The position numbers and the translations under genes were made by a program. Below are positions 13,044-26,900 of a stretch of 64,000 nucleotides of DNA, one piece after another (the stretch's first letter is position 1; each line of letters begins with the position of its first letter). The stretch is from Auanema rhodensis. Lineage: Eukaryota > Nematoda > Chromadorea > Rhabditida > Rhabditidae. The stretch is from assembly GCA_964057225.1 (NCBI GenBank), contig OZ059894.1:19250476-19314475 (forward strand), written 5' to 3'. The notes below the pieces were generated by a model. The model was not told the origin of the DNA. It saw only the letters and a list, made by a program, of their open reading frames with translations, and searched no databases.

Positions 13044-16000
13044 GTATGTTGAGTTTCCATATACACTCAACATTGCTTCCAAAAACATTTTGACAAAAAT
13101 TTTTTCGAAAAATTTCAAGATAAATTAGCAAAAAGTAGATGTTTTTAGATTCCTTTTTTCAAGGCAAAGACGATGGACAATGTTATTCAACGAAAAAATT
13201 AATTTTTCAGGGTGAAAATCGAGGATATAAGTGTGAACTTATATCAGTTGATATCTCGGTGCATTTTTAAGCTAGCGCAAATCTGATAACACAGATCGAC
13301 GCAGCTTAAAAATCCGCATCGAATGCACTATACTACATTGAGAAACGCTTAATACAAAAATTAGTTATGATCGTTTGAAAAATGATGCATTAGTGTATGT
13401 TGAGTTTCCATGTACACTCAACATTGCTTCCAAAAACATTTTGACAAAAATTTTTTCGAAAAATTTCAAGATAAATTAGCAAAAAGTAGATGTTTTTAGA
13501 TTCCTTTTTTCAAGGCAAAGACGATGGACAATGTTAATCAACGAAAAAATTAATTCTTCAGGGTGAAAATCGAGGATATAAGTGTGAACTTATATCAGTT
13601 GATATCTCGGTGCATTTTTAAGCTAGCGCAAATCTGATAACACAGATCGACGCAGCTTAAAAATCCGCAACGAATGCACTATACTACATTGAGAAACGCT
13701 TAATACAAAAATTAGTTATGATCGTTTGAAAAATGATGCATTAGTGTATGTTGAGTTTCCATGTACACTCAACATTGCTTCCAAAAACATTTTGACAAAA
13801 ATTTTTTCGAGAAATTTCAAAATAATTTAGCAAAAAGTAGATGTTTTTCGATTGCTTTTTTCAAGGCAAAGACGATGGACAATGTTATTCAACGAAAAAA
13901 TTAATTCTTGAGGGTGAAAATCGAGGATATAAGTGTGAACTTATATCAGTTGATATCTCGGTGCATTTTTAAGCTAGCGCAAATCTGATAACACAGATCG
14001 ACGCAGCTTAAAACTCCGCATCGAATGCACTATACTACATTGAGAAACGCTTAATACAAAAATTAGTTATGATCGTTTGAAAAATGATGCATTAGTGTAT
14101 GTTGAGTTTCCATGTACACTCAACATTGCTTCCAAAAACATTTTGACAAAAATTTTTTCGAAAAATTTCAAAATAATTTAGCAAAAAGTAGATGTTTTTA
14201 GATTCCTTTTTTCAAGGCAAAGACGATGGACAATGTTATTCAACGAAAAAATTAATTCTTCAGGGTGAAAATCGAGGATATAAGTGTGAACTTATATCAG
14301 TTGATATCTCGGTGCATTTTTAAGCTAGCGCAAATCTGATAACACAGATCGACGCAGCTTAAAAATCCGCATCGAATGCACTATACTACATTGAGAAACG
14401 CTTAATACAAAAATTAGTTATGATCGTTTGAAAAATGATGCATTAGTGTATGTTGAGTTTCCATGTACACTCAACATTGCTTCCAAAAACATTTTGACAA
14501 AAATTTTTTCGAAAAATTTCAAAATAATTTAGCAAAAAGTAGATGTTTTTAGATTGCTTTTTTCAAGGCAAAGACGATGGACAATGTTATTCAACGAAAA
14601 AAGTAATTCTTGAGGGTGAAAATCGAGGATATAAGTGTGAACTTATATCAGTTGATATCTCGGTGCATTTTTAAGCTAGCGCAAATCTGATAACACAGAT
14701 CGACGCAGCTTAAAAATCCGCATCGAATGCACTATACTACATTGAGAAACGCTTAATACAAAAATTAGTTATGATCGTTTGAAAAATGATGCATTAGTGT
14801 ATGTTGAGTTTCCATATACACTCAACATTGCTTCCAAAAACATTTTGACAAAAATTTTTTCGAAAAATTTCAAAATAATTTAGCAAAAAGTAGATGTTTT
14901 TAGATTCCTTTTTTCAAGGCAAAGACGATGGACAATGTTATTCAACGAAAAAATTAATTCTTCAGGGTGAAAATCGAGGATATAAGTGTGAACTTATATC
15001 AGTTGATATCTCGGTGCATTTTTAAGCTAGCGCAAATCTGATAACACAGATCGACGCAGCTTAAAAATCCGCATCGAATGCACTATACTACATTGAGAAA
15101 CGCTTAATACAAAAATTAGTTATGATCGTTTGAAAAATGATGCATTAGTGTATGTTGAGTTTCCATATACACTCAACATTGCTTCCAAAAACATTTTGAC
15201 AAAAATTTTTTCGAAAAATTTCAAGATAAATTAGCAAAAAGTAGATGTTTTTAGATTCCTTTTTTCAAGGCAAAGACGATGGACAATGTTATTCAACGAA
15301 AAAATTAATTTTTCAGGGTGAAAATCGAGGATATAAGTGTGAACTTATATCAGTTGATATCTCGGTGCATTTTTAAGCTAGCGCAAATCTGATAACACAG
15401 ATCGACGCAGCTTAAAAATCCGCATCGAATGCACTATACTACATTGAGAAACGCTTAATACAAAAATTAGTTATGATCGTTTGAAAAATGATGCATTAGT
15501 GTATGTTGAGTTTCCATGTACACTCAACATTGCTTCCAAAAACATTTTGACAAAAATTTTTTCGAAAAATTTCAAGATAAATTAGCAAAAAGTAGATGTT
15601 TTTAGATTCCTTTTTTCAAGGCAAAGACGATGGACAATGTTAATCAACGAAAAAATTAATTCTTCAGGGTGAAAATCGAGGATATAAGTGTGAACTTATA
15701 TCAGTTGATATCTCGGTGCATTTTTAAGCTAGCGCAAATCTGATAACACAGATCGACGCAGCTTAAAAATCCGCAACGAATGCACTATACTACATTGAGA
15801 AACGCTTAATACAAAAATTAGTTATGATCGTTTGAAAAATGATGCATTAGTGTATGTTGAGTTTCCATGTACACTCAACATTGCTTCCAAAAACATTTTG
15901 ACAAAAATTTTTTCGAGAAATTTCAAAATAATTTAGCAAAAAGTAGATGTTTTTCGATTGCTTTTTTCAAGGCAAAGACGATGGACAATGTTATTCAACG

Positions 16001-16553
16001 AAAAAATTAATTCTTGAGGGTGAAAATCGAGGATATAAGTGTGAACTTATATCAGTTGATATCTCGGTGCATTTTTAAGCTAGCGCAAATCTGATAACAC
16101 AGATCGACGCAGCTTAAAACTCCGCATCGAATGCACTATACTACATTGAGAAACGCTTAATACAAAAATTAGTTATGATCGTTTGAAAAATGATGCATTA
16201 GTGTATGTTGAGTTTCCATGTACACTCAACATTGCTTCCAAAAACATTTTGACAAAAATTTTTTCGAAAAATTTCAAAATAATTTAGCAAAAAGTAGATG
16301 TTTTTAGATTCCTTTTTTCAAGGCAAAGACGATGGACAATGTTATTCAACGAAAAAATTAATTCTTCAGGGTGAAAATCGAGGATATAAGTGTGAACTTA
16401 TATCAGTTGATATCTCGGTGCATTTTTAAGCTAGCGCAAATCTGATAACACAGATCGACGCAGCTTAAAACTCCGCATCGAATGCACTATACTACATTGA
16501 GAAACGCTTAATACAAAAATTAGTTATGATCGTTTGAAAAATGATGCATTAGT
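13044..16553. repeat. Segment repeated at 2,106-bp offset (six monomers)
   Basis: Private variants recur exactly 2,106 bp apart: TTAATCAAC at 13534 and 15640, CCGCAACG at 13665 and 15771, and CGAGAAA near 13808 and 15914. The matching segments are about 13044-14447 and 15150-16553. The TTAATCAAC variant also occurs at 12481, one trimer earlier. Confidence 0.8.
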
Positions 16554-19500
16554 GTATGTTGAGTTTCCATGTACACTCAACATTGCTTCCAAAAACATTT
16601 TGACAAAAATTTTTTCGAAAAATTTCAAAATAATTTAGCAAAAAGTAGATGTTTTTAGATTCCTTTTTTCAAGGCAAAGACGATGGACAATGTTATTCAA
16701 CGAAAAAATTAATTCTTCAGGGTGAAAATCGAGGATATAAGTGTGAACTTATATCAGTTGATATCTCGGTGCATTTTTAAGCTAGCGCAAATCTGATAAC
16801 ACAGATCGACGCAGCTTAAAAATCCGCATCGAATGCACTATACTACATTGAGAAACGCTTAATACAAAAATTAGTTATGATCGTTTGAAAAATGATGCAT
16901 TAGTGTATGTTGAGTTTCCATATACACTCAACATTGCTTCCAAAAACATTTTGACAAAAATTTTTTCGAAAAATTTCAAAATAATTTAGCAAAAAGTAGA
17001 TGTTTTTAGATTCCTTTTTTCAAGGCAAAGACGATGGACAATGTTATTCAACGAAAAAATTAATTCTTCAGGGTGGAAATCGAGGATATAAGTGTGAACT
17101 TATATCAGTTGATATCTCGGTGCATTTTTAAGCTAGCGCAAATCTGATAACACAGATCGACGCAGCTTAAAACTCCGCATCGAATGCACTATACTACATT
17201 GAGAAACGCTTAATACAAAAATTAGTTATGATCGTTTGAAAAATGATGCATTAGTGTATGTTGAGTTTCCATGTACACTCAACATTGCTTCCAAAAACAT
17301 TTTGACAAAAATTTTTTCGAAAAATTTCAAAATAATTTAGCAAAAAGTAGATGTTTTTAGATTGCTTTTTTCAAGGCAAAGACGATGGACAATGTTATTC
17401 AACGAAAAAAGTAATTCTTGAGGGTGAAAATCGAGGATATAAGTGTGAACTTATATCAGTTGATATCTCGGTGCATTTTTAAGCTAGCGCAAATCTGATA
17501 ACACAGATCGACGCAGCTTAAAAATCCGCATCGAATGCACTATACTACATTGAGAAACGCTTAATACAAAAATTAGTTATGATCGTTTGAAAAATGATGC
17601 ATTAGTGTATGTTGAGTTTCCATATACACTCAACATTGCTTCCAAAAACATTTTGACAAAAATTTTTTCGAAAAATTTCAAAATAATTTAGCAAAAAGTA
17701 GATGTTTTTAGATTCCTTTTTTCAAGGCAAAGACGATGGACAATGTTATTCAACGAAAAAATTAATTCTTCAGGGTGAAAATCGAGGATATAAGTGTGAA
17801 CTTATATCAGTTGATATCTCGGTGCATTTTTAAGCTAGCGCAAATCTGATAACACAGATCGACGCATCTTAAAACTCCGCATCGAATGCACTATACTACA
17901 TTGAGAAACGCTTAATACAAAAATTAGTTATGATCGTTTGAAAAATTATGCATTAGTGTATGTTGAGTTTCCATGTACACTCAACATTGCTTCCAAAAAC
18001 ATTTTGACAAAAATTTTTTCGAAAAATTTCAAAATAATTTAGCAAAAAGTAGATGTTTTTAGATTGCTTTTTTCAAGGCAAAGACGATGGACAATGTTAT
18101 TCAACGAAAAAAGTAATTCTTGAGGGTGAAAATCGAGGATATAAGTGTGAACTTATATCAGTTGATATCTCGGTGCATTTTTAAGCTAGCGCAAATCTGA
18201 TAACACAGATCGACGCAGCTTAAAAATCCGCATCGAATGCACTATACTACATTGAGAAACGTTTAATACAAAAATTAGTTATGATCGTTTGAAAAATGAT
18301 GCATTAGTGTATGTTGAGTTTCCATATACACTCAACATTGCTTCCAAAAACATTTTGACAAAAATTTTTTCGAAAAATTTCAAAATAATTTAGCAAAAAG
18401 TAGATGTTTTTAGATTCCTTTTTTCAAGGCAAAGACGATGGACAATGTTATTCAACGAAAAAATTAATTCTTCAGGGTGAAAATCGAGGATATAAGTGTG
18501 AACTTATATCAGTTGATATCTCGGTGCATTTTTAAGCTAGCGCAAATCTGATAACACAGATCGACGCAGCTTAAAAATCCGCATCGAATGCACTATACTA
18601 CATTGAGAAACGCTTAATACAAAAATTAGTTATGATCGTTTGAAAAATGATGCATTAGTGTATGTTGAGTTTCCATGTACACTCAACATTGCTTCCAAAA
18701 ACATTTTGACAAAAATTTTTTCGAAAAATTTCAAGATAAATTAGCAAAAAGTAGATGTTTTTAGATTCCTTTTCTCAAGGCAAAGACGATGGACAATGTT
18801 ATTCAACGAAAAAATTAATTTTTCAGGGTGAAAATCGAGGATATACGTGTGAACTTATATCAGTTGATATCTCGGTGCATTTTTAAGCTAGCGCAAATCT
18901 GATAACACAGATCGACGCAGCTTAAAAATCCGCATCGAATGCACTATACTACATTGAGAAACGCTTAATACAAAAATTAGTTATGATCGTTTGAAAAATG
19001 ATGCATTAGTGTATGTTGAGTTTCCATGTACACTCAACATTGCTTCCAAAAACATTTTGACAAAAATTTTTTCGAAAAATTTCAAGATAAATTAGCAGAA
19101 AGTAGATGTTTTTAGATTCCTTTTTTCAAGGCAAAGACGATGGACAATGTTATTCAACGAAAAAATTAATTTTTCAGGGTGAAAATCTAGGATATAAGTG
19201 TGAACTTATATCAGTTGATATCTCGGTGCATTTTTAAGCTAGCGCAAATCTGATAACACAGATCGACGCAGCTTAAAAATCCGCATCGAATGCACTATAC
19301 TACATTGAGAAACGCTCAATACAAAAATTAGTTATGATCGTTTGAAAAATGATCCATTAGTGTATGTTGAGTTTCCATGTACACTCAACATTGCTTCCAA
19401 AAACATTTTGACAAAAATTTTTTCGAAAAATTTCAAGATAAATTAGCAAAAAGTAGATGTTTTTAGATTCCTTTTCTCAAGGCAAAGACGATGGACAATG

Positions 19501-22500
19501 TTATTCAACGAAAAAATTAATTTTTCAGGGTGAAAATCGAGGATATACGTGTGAACTTATATCAGTTGATATCTCGGTGCATTTTTAAGCTAGCGCAAAT
19601 CTGATAACACAGATCGACGCAGCTTAAAAATCCGCATCGAATGCACTATACTACATTGAGAAACGCTCAATACAAAAATTAGTTATGATCGTTTGAAAAA
19701 TGATCCATTAGTGTATGTTGAGTTTCCATGTACACTCAACATTGCTTCCAAAAACATTTTGACAAAAATTTTTTCGAAAAATTTCAAAATAATTTAGCAA
19801 AAAGTAGATGTTTTTAGATTGCTTTTTTCAAGGCAAAGACGATGGACAATGTTATTCAACGAAAAAATTAATTCTTGAGGGTGAAAATCGAGGATATAAG
19901 TGTGAACTTATATCAGTTGATATCTCGGTGCATTTTTAAGCTAGCGCAAATCTGATAACACAGATCGACGCAGCTTAAAAATCCGCATCGAATGCACTAT
20001 ACTACATTGAGAAACGCTTAATACAAAAATTAGTTATGATCGTTTGAAAAATGATGCATTAGTGTATGTTGAGTTTCCATATACACTCAACATTGCTTCC
20101 AAAAACATTTTGACAAAAATTTTTTCGAAAAATTTCAAAATAATTTAGCAAAAAGTAGATGTTTTTAGATTCCTTTTTTCAAGGCAAAGACGATGGACAA
20201 TGTTATTCAACGAAAAAATTAATTCTTCAGGGTGAAAATCAAGGATATAAGTGTGAACTTATATCAGTTGATATCTCGGTGCATTTTTAAGCTAGCGCAA
20301 ATCTGATAACACAGATCGACGCAGCTTAAAAATCCGCATCGAATGCACTATACTACATTGAGAAACGCTTAATACAAAAATTAGTTATGATCGTTTGAAA
20401 AATGATGCATTAGTGTATGTTGAGTTTCCATGTACACTCAACATTGCTTCCAAAAACATTTTGACAAAAATTTTTTCGAAAAATTTCAAGATAAATTAGC
20501 AAAAAGTAGATGTTTTTAGATTCCTTTTTTCAAGGCAAAGACGATGGACAATGTTATTCAACGAAAAAATTAATTCTTCAGGGTGAAAATCGAGGATATA
20601 AGTGTGAACTTATATCAGTTGATATCTCGGTGCATTTTTAAGCTAGCGCAAATCTGATAACACAGATCGACGCAGCTTAAAAATCCGCATCGAATGCACT
20701 ATACTACATTGAGAAACGCTCAATACAAAAATTAGTTATGATCGTTTGAAAAATGATCCATTAGTGTATGTTGAGTTTCCATGTACACTCAACATTGCTT
20801 CCAAAAACATTTTGACAAAAATTTTTTCGAAAAATTTCAAAATAATTTAGCAAAAAGTAGATGTTTTTAGATTGCTTTTTTCAAGGCAAAGACGATGGAC
20901 AATGTTATTCAACGAAAAAATTAATTCTTGAGGGTGAAAATCGAGGATATAAGTGTGAACTTATATCAGTTGATATCTCGGTGCATTTTTAAGCTAGCGC
21001 AAATCTGATAACACAGATCGACGCAACTTAAAAATCCGCATCGAATGCACTATACTACATTGAGAAACGCTTAATACAAAAATTAGTTATGATCGTTTGA
21101 AAAATGATGCATTAGTGTATGTTGAGTTTCCATATACACTCAACATTGCTTCCAAAAACATTTTGACAAAAATTTTTTCGAAAAATTTCAAAATAATTTA
21201 GCAAAAAGTAGATGTTTTTAGATTCCTTTTTTCAAGGCAAAGACGATGGACAATGTTATTCAACGAAAAAATTAATTCTTCAGGGTGAAAATCGAGGATA
21301 TAAGTGTGAACTTATATCAGTTGATATCTCGGTGCATTTTTAAGCTAGCGCAAATCTGATAACACAGATCGACGCAGCTTAAAAATCCGCATCGAATGCA
21401 CTATACTACATTGAGAAACGCTCAATACAAAAATTAGTTATGATCGTTTGAAAAATGATCCATTAGTGTATGTTGAGTTTCCATGTACACTCAACATTGC
21501 TTCCAAAAACATTTTGACAAAAATTTTTTCGAAAAATTTCAAAATAATTTAGCAAAAAGTAGATGTTTTTAGATTGCTTTTTTCAAGGCAAAGACGATGG
21601 ACAATGTTATTCAACGAAAAAATTAATTCTTGAGGGTGAAAATCGAGGATATAAGTGTGAACTTATATCAGTTGATATCTCGGTGCATTTTTAAGCTAGC
21701 GCAAATCTGATAACACAGATCGACGCAACTTAAAAATCCGCATCGAATGCACTATACTACATTGAGAAACGCTTAATACAAAAATTAGTTATGATCGTTT
21801 GAAAAATGATGCATTAGTGTATGTTGAGTTTCCATGTACACTCAACATTGCTTCCAAAAACATTTTGACAAAACTTTTTTCGAAAAATTTCAAAATAAAT
21901 TAGCAAAAAGTAGATGTTTTTAGAATCCATTTTTCAAGGCAAAGACGATGGACAATGTTATTCAACGAAAAAATTAATTCTTCAGGGTGAAAATCGAGGA
22001 TATAAGTGTGAACTTATATCAGTTGATATCTCGGTGCATTTTTAAGCTAGCGCAAATCTGATAACACAGATCGACGCAGCTTAAAAATCCGCATCGAATG
22101 CACTATACTACATTGAGAAACGCTTAATACAAAAATTAGTTATGATCGTTTGAAAAATGATGCATTAGTGTATGTTGAGTTTCCATGTACACTCAACATT
22201 GCTTCCAAAAACATTTTGACAAAACTTTTTTCGAAAAATTTCAAAATAAATTAGCAAAAAGTAGATGTTTTTAGAATCCATTTTTCAAGGCAAAGACGAT
22301 GGACAATGTTATTCAACGAAAAAATTAATTCTTCAGGGTGAAAATCAAGGATATAAGTGTGAACTTATATCAGTTGATATCTCGGTGCATTTTTAAGCTA
22401 GCGCAAATCTGATAACACAGATCGACGCAGCTTAAAAATCCGCATCGAATGCACTATACTACATTGAGAAACGCTTAATACAAAAATTAGTTATGATCGT

Positions 22501-23924
22501 TTGAAAAATGATGCATTAGTGTATGTTGAGTTTCCATGTACACTCAACATTGCTTCCAAAAACATTTTGACAAAAATTTTTTCGAAAAATTTCAAGATAA
22601 ATTAGCAAAAAGTAGATGTTTTTAGATTCCTTTTTTCAAGGCAAAGACGATGGACAATGTTATTCAACGAAAAAATTAATTTTTCAGGGTGAAAATCGAG
22701 GATATAAGTGTGAACTTATATCAGTTGATATCTCGGTGCATTTTTAAGCTAGCGCAAATCTGATAACACAGATCGACGCAGCTTAAAAATCCGCATCGAA
22801 TGCACTATACTACATTGAGAAACGCTCAATACAAAAATTAGTTATGATCGTTTGAAAAATGATCCATTAGTGTATGTTGAGTTTCCATGTACACTCAACA
22901 TTGCTTCCAAAAACATTTTGACAAAAATTTTTTCGAAAAATTTCAAAATAATTTAGCAAAAAGTAGATGTTTTTAGATTGCTTTTTTCAAGGCAAAGACG
23001 ATGGACAATGTTATTCAACGAAAAAATTAATTCTTGAGGGTGAAAATCGAGGATATAAGTGTGAACTTATATCAGTTGATATCTCGGTGCATTTTTAAGC
23101 TAGCGCAAATCTGATAACACAGATCGACGCAACTTAAAAATCCGCATCGAATGCACTATACTACATTGAGAAACGCTTAATACAAAAATTAGTTATTATC
23201 GTTTGAAAAATGATGCATTAGTGTATGTTGAGTTTCCATATACACTCAACATTGCTTCCAAAAACATTTTGACAAAAATTTTTTCGAAAAATTTCAAAAT
23301 AATTTAGCAAAAAGTAGATGTTTTTAGATTCCTTTTTTCAAGGCAAAGACGATGGACAATGTTATTCAACGAAAAAATTAATTCTTCAGGGTGAAAATCG
23401 AGGATATAAGTGTGAACTTATATCAGTTGATATCTCGGTGCATTTTTAAGCTAGCGCAAATCTGATAACACAGATCGACGCAGCTTAAAAATCCGCATCG
23501 AATGCACTATACTACATTGAGAAACGCTCAATACAAAAATTAGTTATGATCGTTTGAAAAATGATCCATTAGTGTATGTTGAGTTTCCATGTACACTCAA
23601 CATTGCTTCCAAAAACATTTTGACAAAAATTTTTTCGAAAAATTTCAAAATAATTTAGCAAAAAGTAGATGTTTTTAGAATTCATTTTTCAAGGCAAAGA
23701 TGATGGACAATGTTATTCAACGAAAAAATTAATTCTTCAGGGTGAAAATCAAGGATATAAGTGTGAACTTATATCAGTTGATATCTCGGTGCATTTTTAA
23801 GCTAGCGCAAATCTGATAACACAGATCGACGCAGCTTAAAAATCCGCATCGAATGCACTATACTACATTGAGAAACGCTTAATACAAAAATTAGTTATGA
23901 TCGTTTGAAAAATGATGCATTAGT

Positions 23925-26900
23925 GTATGTTGAGTTTCCATGTACACTCAACATTGCTTCCAAAAACATTTTGACAAAAATTTTTTCAAAAAATTTCAAG
24001 ATAAATTAGCAAAAAGTAGATGTTTTTAGATTCCTTTTTTCAAGGCAAAGACGATGGACAATGTTATTCAACGAAAAAATTAATTTTTCAGGGTGAAAAT
24101 CGAGGATATACGTGTGAACTTATATCAGTTGATATCTCGGTGCATTTTTAAGCTAGCGCAAATCTGATAACACAGATCGACGCAGCTTAAAAATCCGCAT
24201 CGAATGCACTATACTACATTGAGAAACGCTTAATACAAAAATTAGTTATGATCGTTTGAAAAATGATGCATTAGTGTATGTTGAGTTTCCATGTACACTC
24301 AACATTGCTTCCAAAAACATTTTGACAAAAATTTTTTCGAAAAATTTCAAGATAAATTAGCAAAAAGTAGATGTTTTTAGATTCCTTTTTTCAAGGCAAA
24401 GACGATGGACAATGTTATTCAACGAAAAAATTAATTTTTCAGGGTGAAAATCGAGGATATAAGTGTGAACTTATATCAGTTGATATCTCGGTGCATTTTT
24501 AAGCTAGCGCAAATCTGATAACACAGATCGACGCAGCTTAAAAATCCGCATCGAATGCACTATACTACATTGAGAAACGCTCAATACAAAAATTAGTTAT
24601 GATCGTTTGAAAAATGATCCATTAGTGTATGTTGAGTTTCCATGTACACTCAACATTGCTTCCAAAAACATTTTGACAAAAATTTTTTCGAAAAATTTCG
24701 AAATAATTTAGCAAAAAGTAGATGTTTTTAGATTGCTTTTTTCAAGGCAAAGACGATGGACAATGTTATTCAACGAAAAAATTAATTCTTGAGGGTGAAA
24801 ATCGAGGATATAAGTGTGAACTTATATCAGTTGATATCTCGGTGCATTTTTAAGCTAGCGCAAATCTGATAACACAGATCGACGCAACTTAAAAATCCGC
24901 ATCGAATGCACTATACTACATTGAGAAACGCTTAATACAAAAATTAGTTATGATCGTTTGAAAAATGATGCATTAGTGTATGTTGAGTTTCCATGTACAC
25001 TCAACATTGCTTCCAAAAACATTTTGACAAAAATTTTTTCGAAAAATTTCAAAATAATTTAGCAAAAAGTAGATGTTTTTAGATTTCTTTTTTCAAGGCA
25101 AAGACGATGGACAATGTTATTCAACGAAAAAATTAATTCTTCAGGGTGAAAATCGAGGATATAAGTGTGAACTTATATCAGTTGATATCTCGGTGCATTT
25201 TTAAGCTAGCGCAAATCTGATAACACAGATCGACGCAGCTTAAAAATCCGCATCGAATGCACTATACTACATTGAGAAACGCTTAATACAAAAATTAGTT
25301 ATGATCGTTTGAAAAATGATGCATTAGTGTATGTTGAGTTTCCATGTACACTCAACATTGCTTCCAAAAACATTTTGACAAAAATTTTTTCGAAAAATTT
25401 CAAAATAATTTAGCAAAAAGTAGATGTTTTTAGATTCCTTTTTTCAAGGCAAAGACGATGGACAATGTTATTCAACGAAAAAATTAATTCTTCAGGGTGA
25501 AAATCGAGGATATAAGTGTGAACTTATATCAGTTGATATCTCGGTGCATTTTTAAGCTAGCGCAAATCTGATAACACAGATCGACGCAGCTTAAAAATCC
25601 GCATCGAATGCACTATACTACATTGAGAAACGCTTAATACAAAAATTAGTTATGATCGTTTGAAAAATGATGCATTAGTGTATGTTGAGTTTCCATGTAC
25701 ACTCAACATTGCTTCCAAAAACATTTTGACAAAAATTTTTTCGAAAAATTTCAAAATAATTTAGCAAAAAGTAGATGTTTTTAGATTTCTTTTTTCAAGG
25801 CAAAGACGATGGACAATGTTATTCAACGAAAAAATTAATTCTTCAGGGTGAAAATCGAGGATATAAGTGTGAACTTATATCAGTTGATATCTCGGTGCAT
25901 TTTTAAGCTAGCGCAAATCTGATAACACAGATCGACGCAACTTAAAAATCCGCATCGAATGCACTATACTACATTGAGAAACGCTTAATACAAAAAATAG
26001 TTATGATCGTTTGAAAAATGATGCATTAGTGTATGTTGAGTTTCCATGTACACTCAACATTGCTTCCAAAAACATTTTGACAAAACTTTTTTCGAAAAAT
26101 TTCAAAATAATTTAGCAAAAAGTAGATGTTTTTAGATTCCTTTTTTCAAGGCAAAGACGATGGACAATGTTATTCAACGAAAAAATTAATTCTTCAGGGT
26201 GAAAATCGAGGATATAAGTGTGAACTTATATCAGTTGATATCTCGGTGCATTTTTAAGCTAGCGCAAATCTGATAACACAGATCGACGCAGCTTAAAAAT
26301 CCGCATCGAATGCACTATACTACATTGAGAAACGCTTAATACAAAAATTAGTTATGATCGTTTGAAAAATGATGCATTAGTGTATGTTGAGTTTCCATGT
26401 ACACTCAACATTGCTTCCAAAAACATTTTGACAAAAATTTTTTCGAAAAATTTCAAAATAATTTAGCAAAAAGTAGATGTTTTTAGATTCCTTTTTTCAA
26501 GGCAAAGACGATGGACAATGTTATTCAACGAAAAAATTAATTCTTCAGGGTGAAAATCGAGGATATAAGTGTGAACTTATATCAGTTGATATCTCGGTGC
26601 ATTTTTAAGCTAGCGCAAATCTGATAACACAGATCGACGCAACTTAAAAATCCGCATCGAATGCACTATACTACATTGAGAAACGCTTAATACAAAAAAT
26701 AGTTATGATCGTTTGAAAAATGATGCATTAGTGTATGTTGAGTTTCCATGTACACTCAACATTGCTTCCAAAAACATTTTGACAAAAATTTTTTCGAAAA
26801 ATTTCAAGATAAATTAGCAAAAAGTAGATGTTTTTAGATTCCTTTTTTCAAGGCAAAGACGATGGACATGTTATTCAACGAAAAAATTAATTTTTCAGGG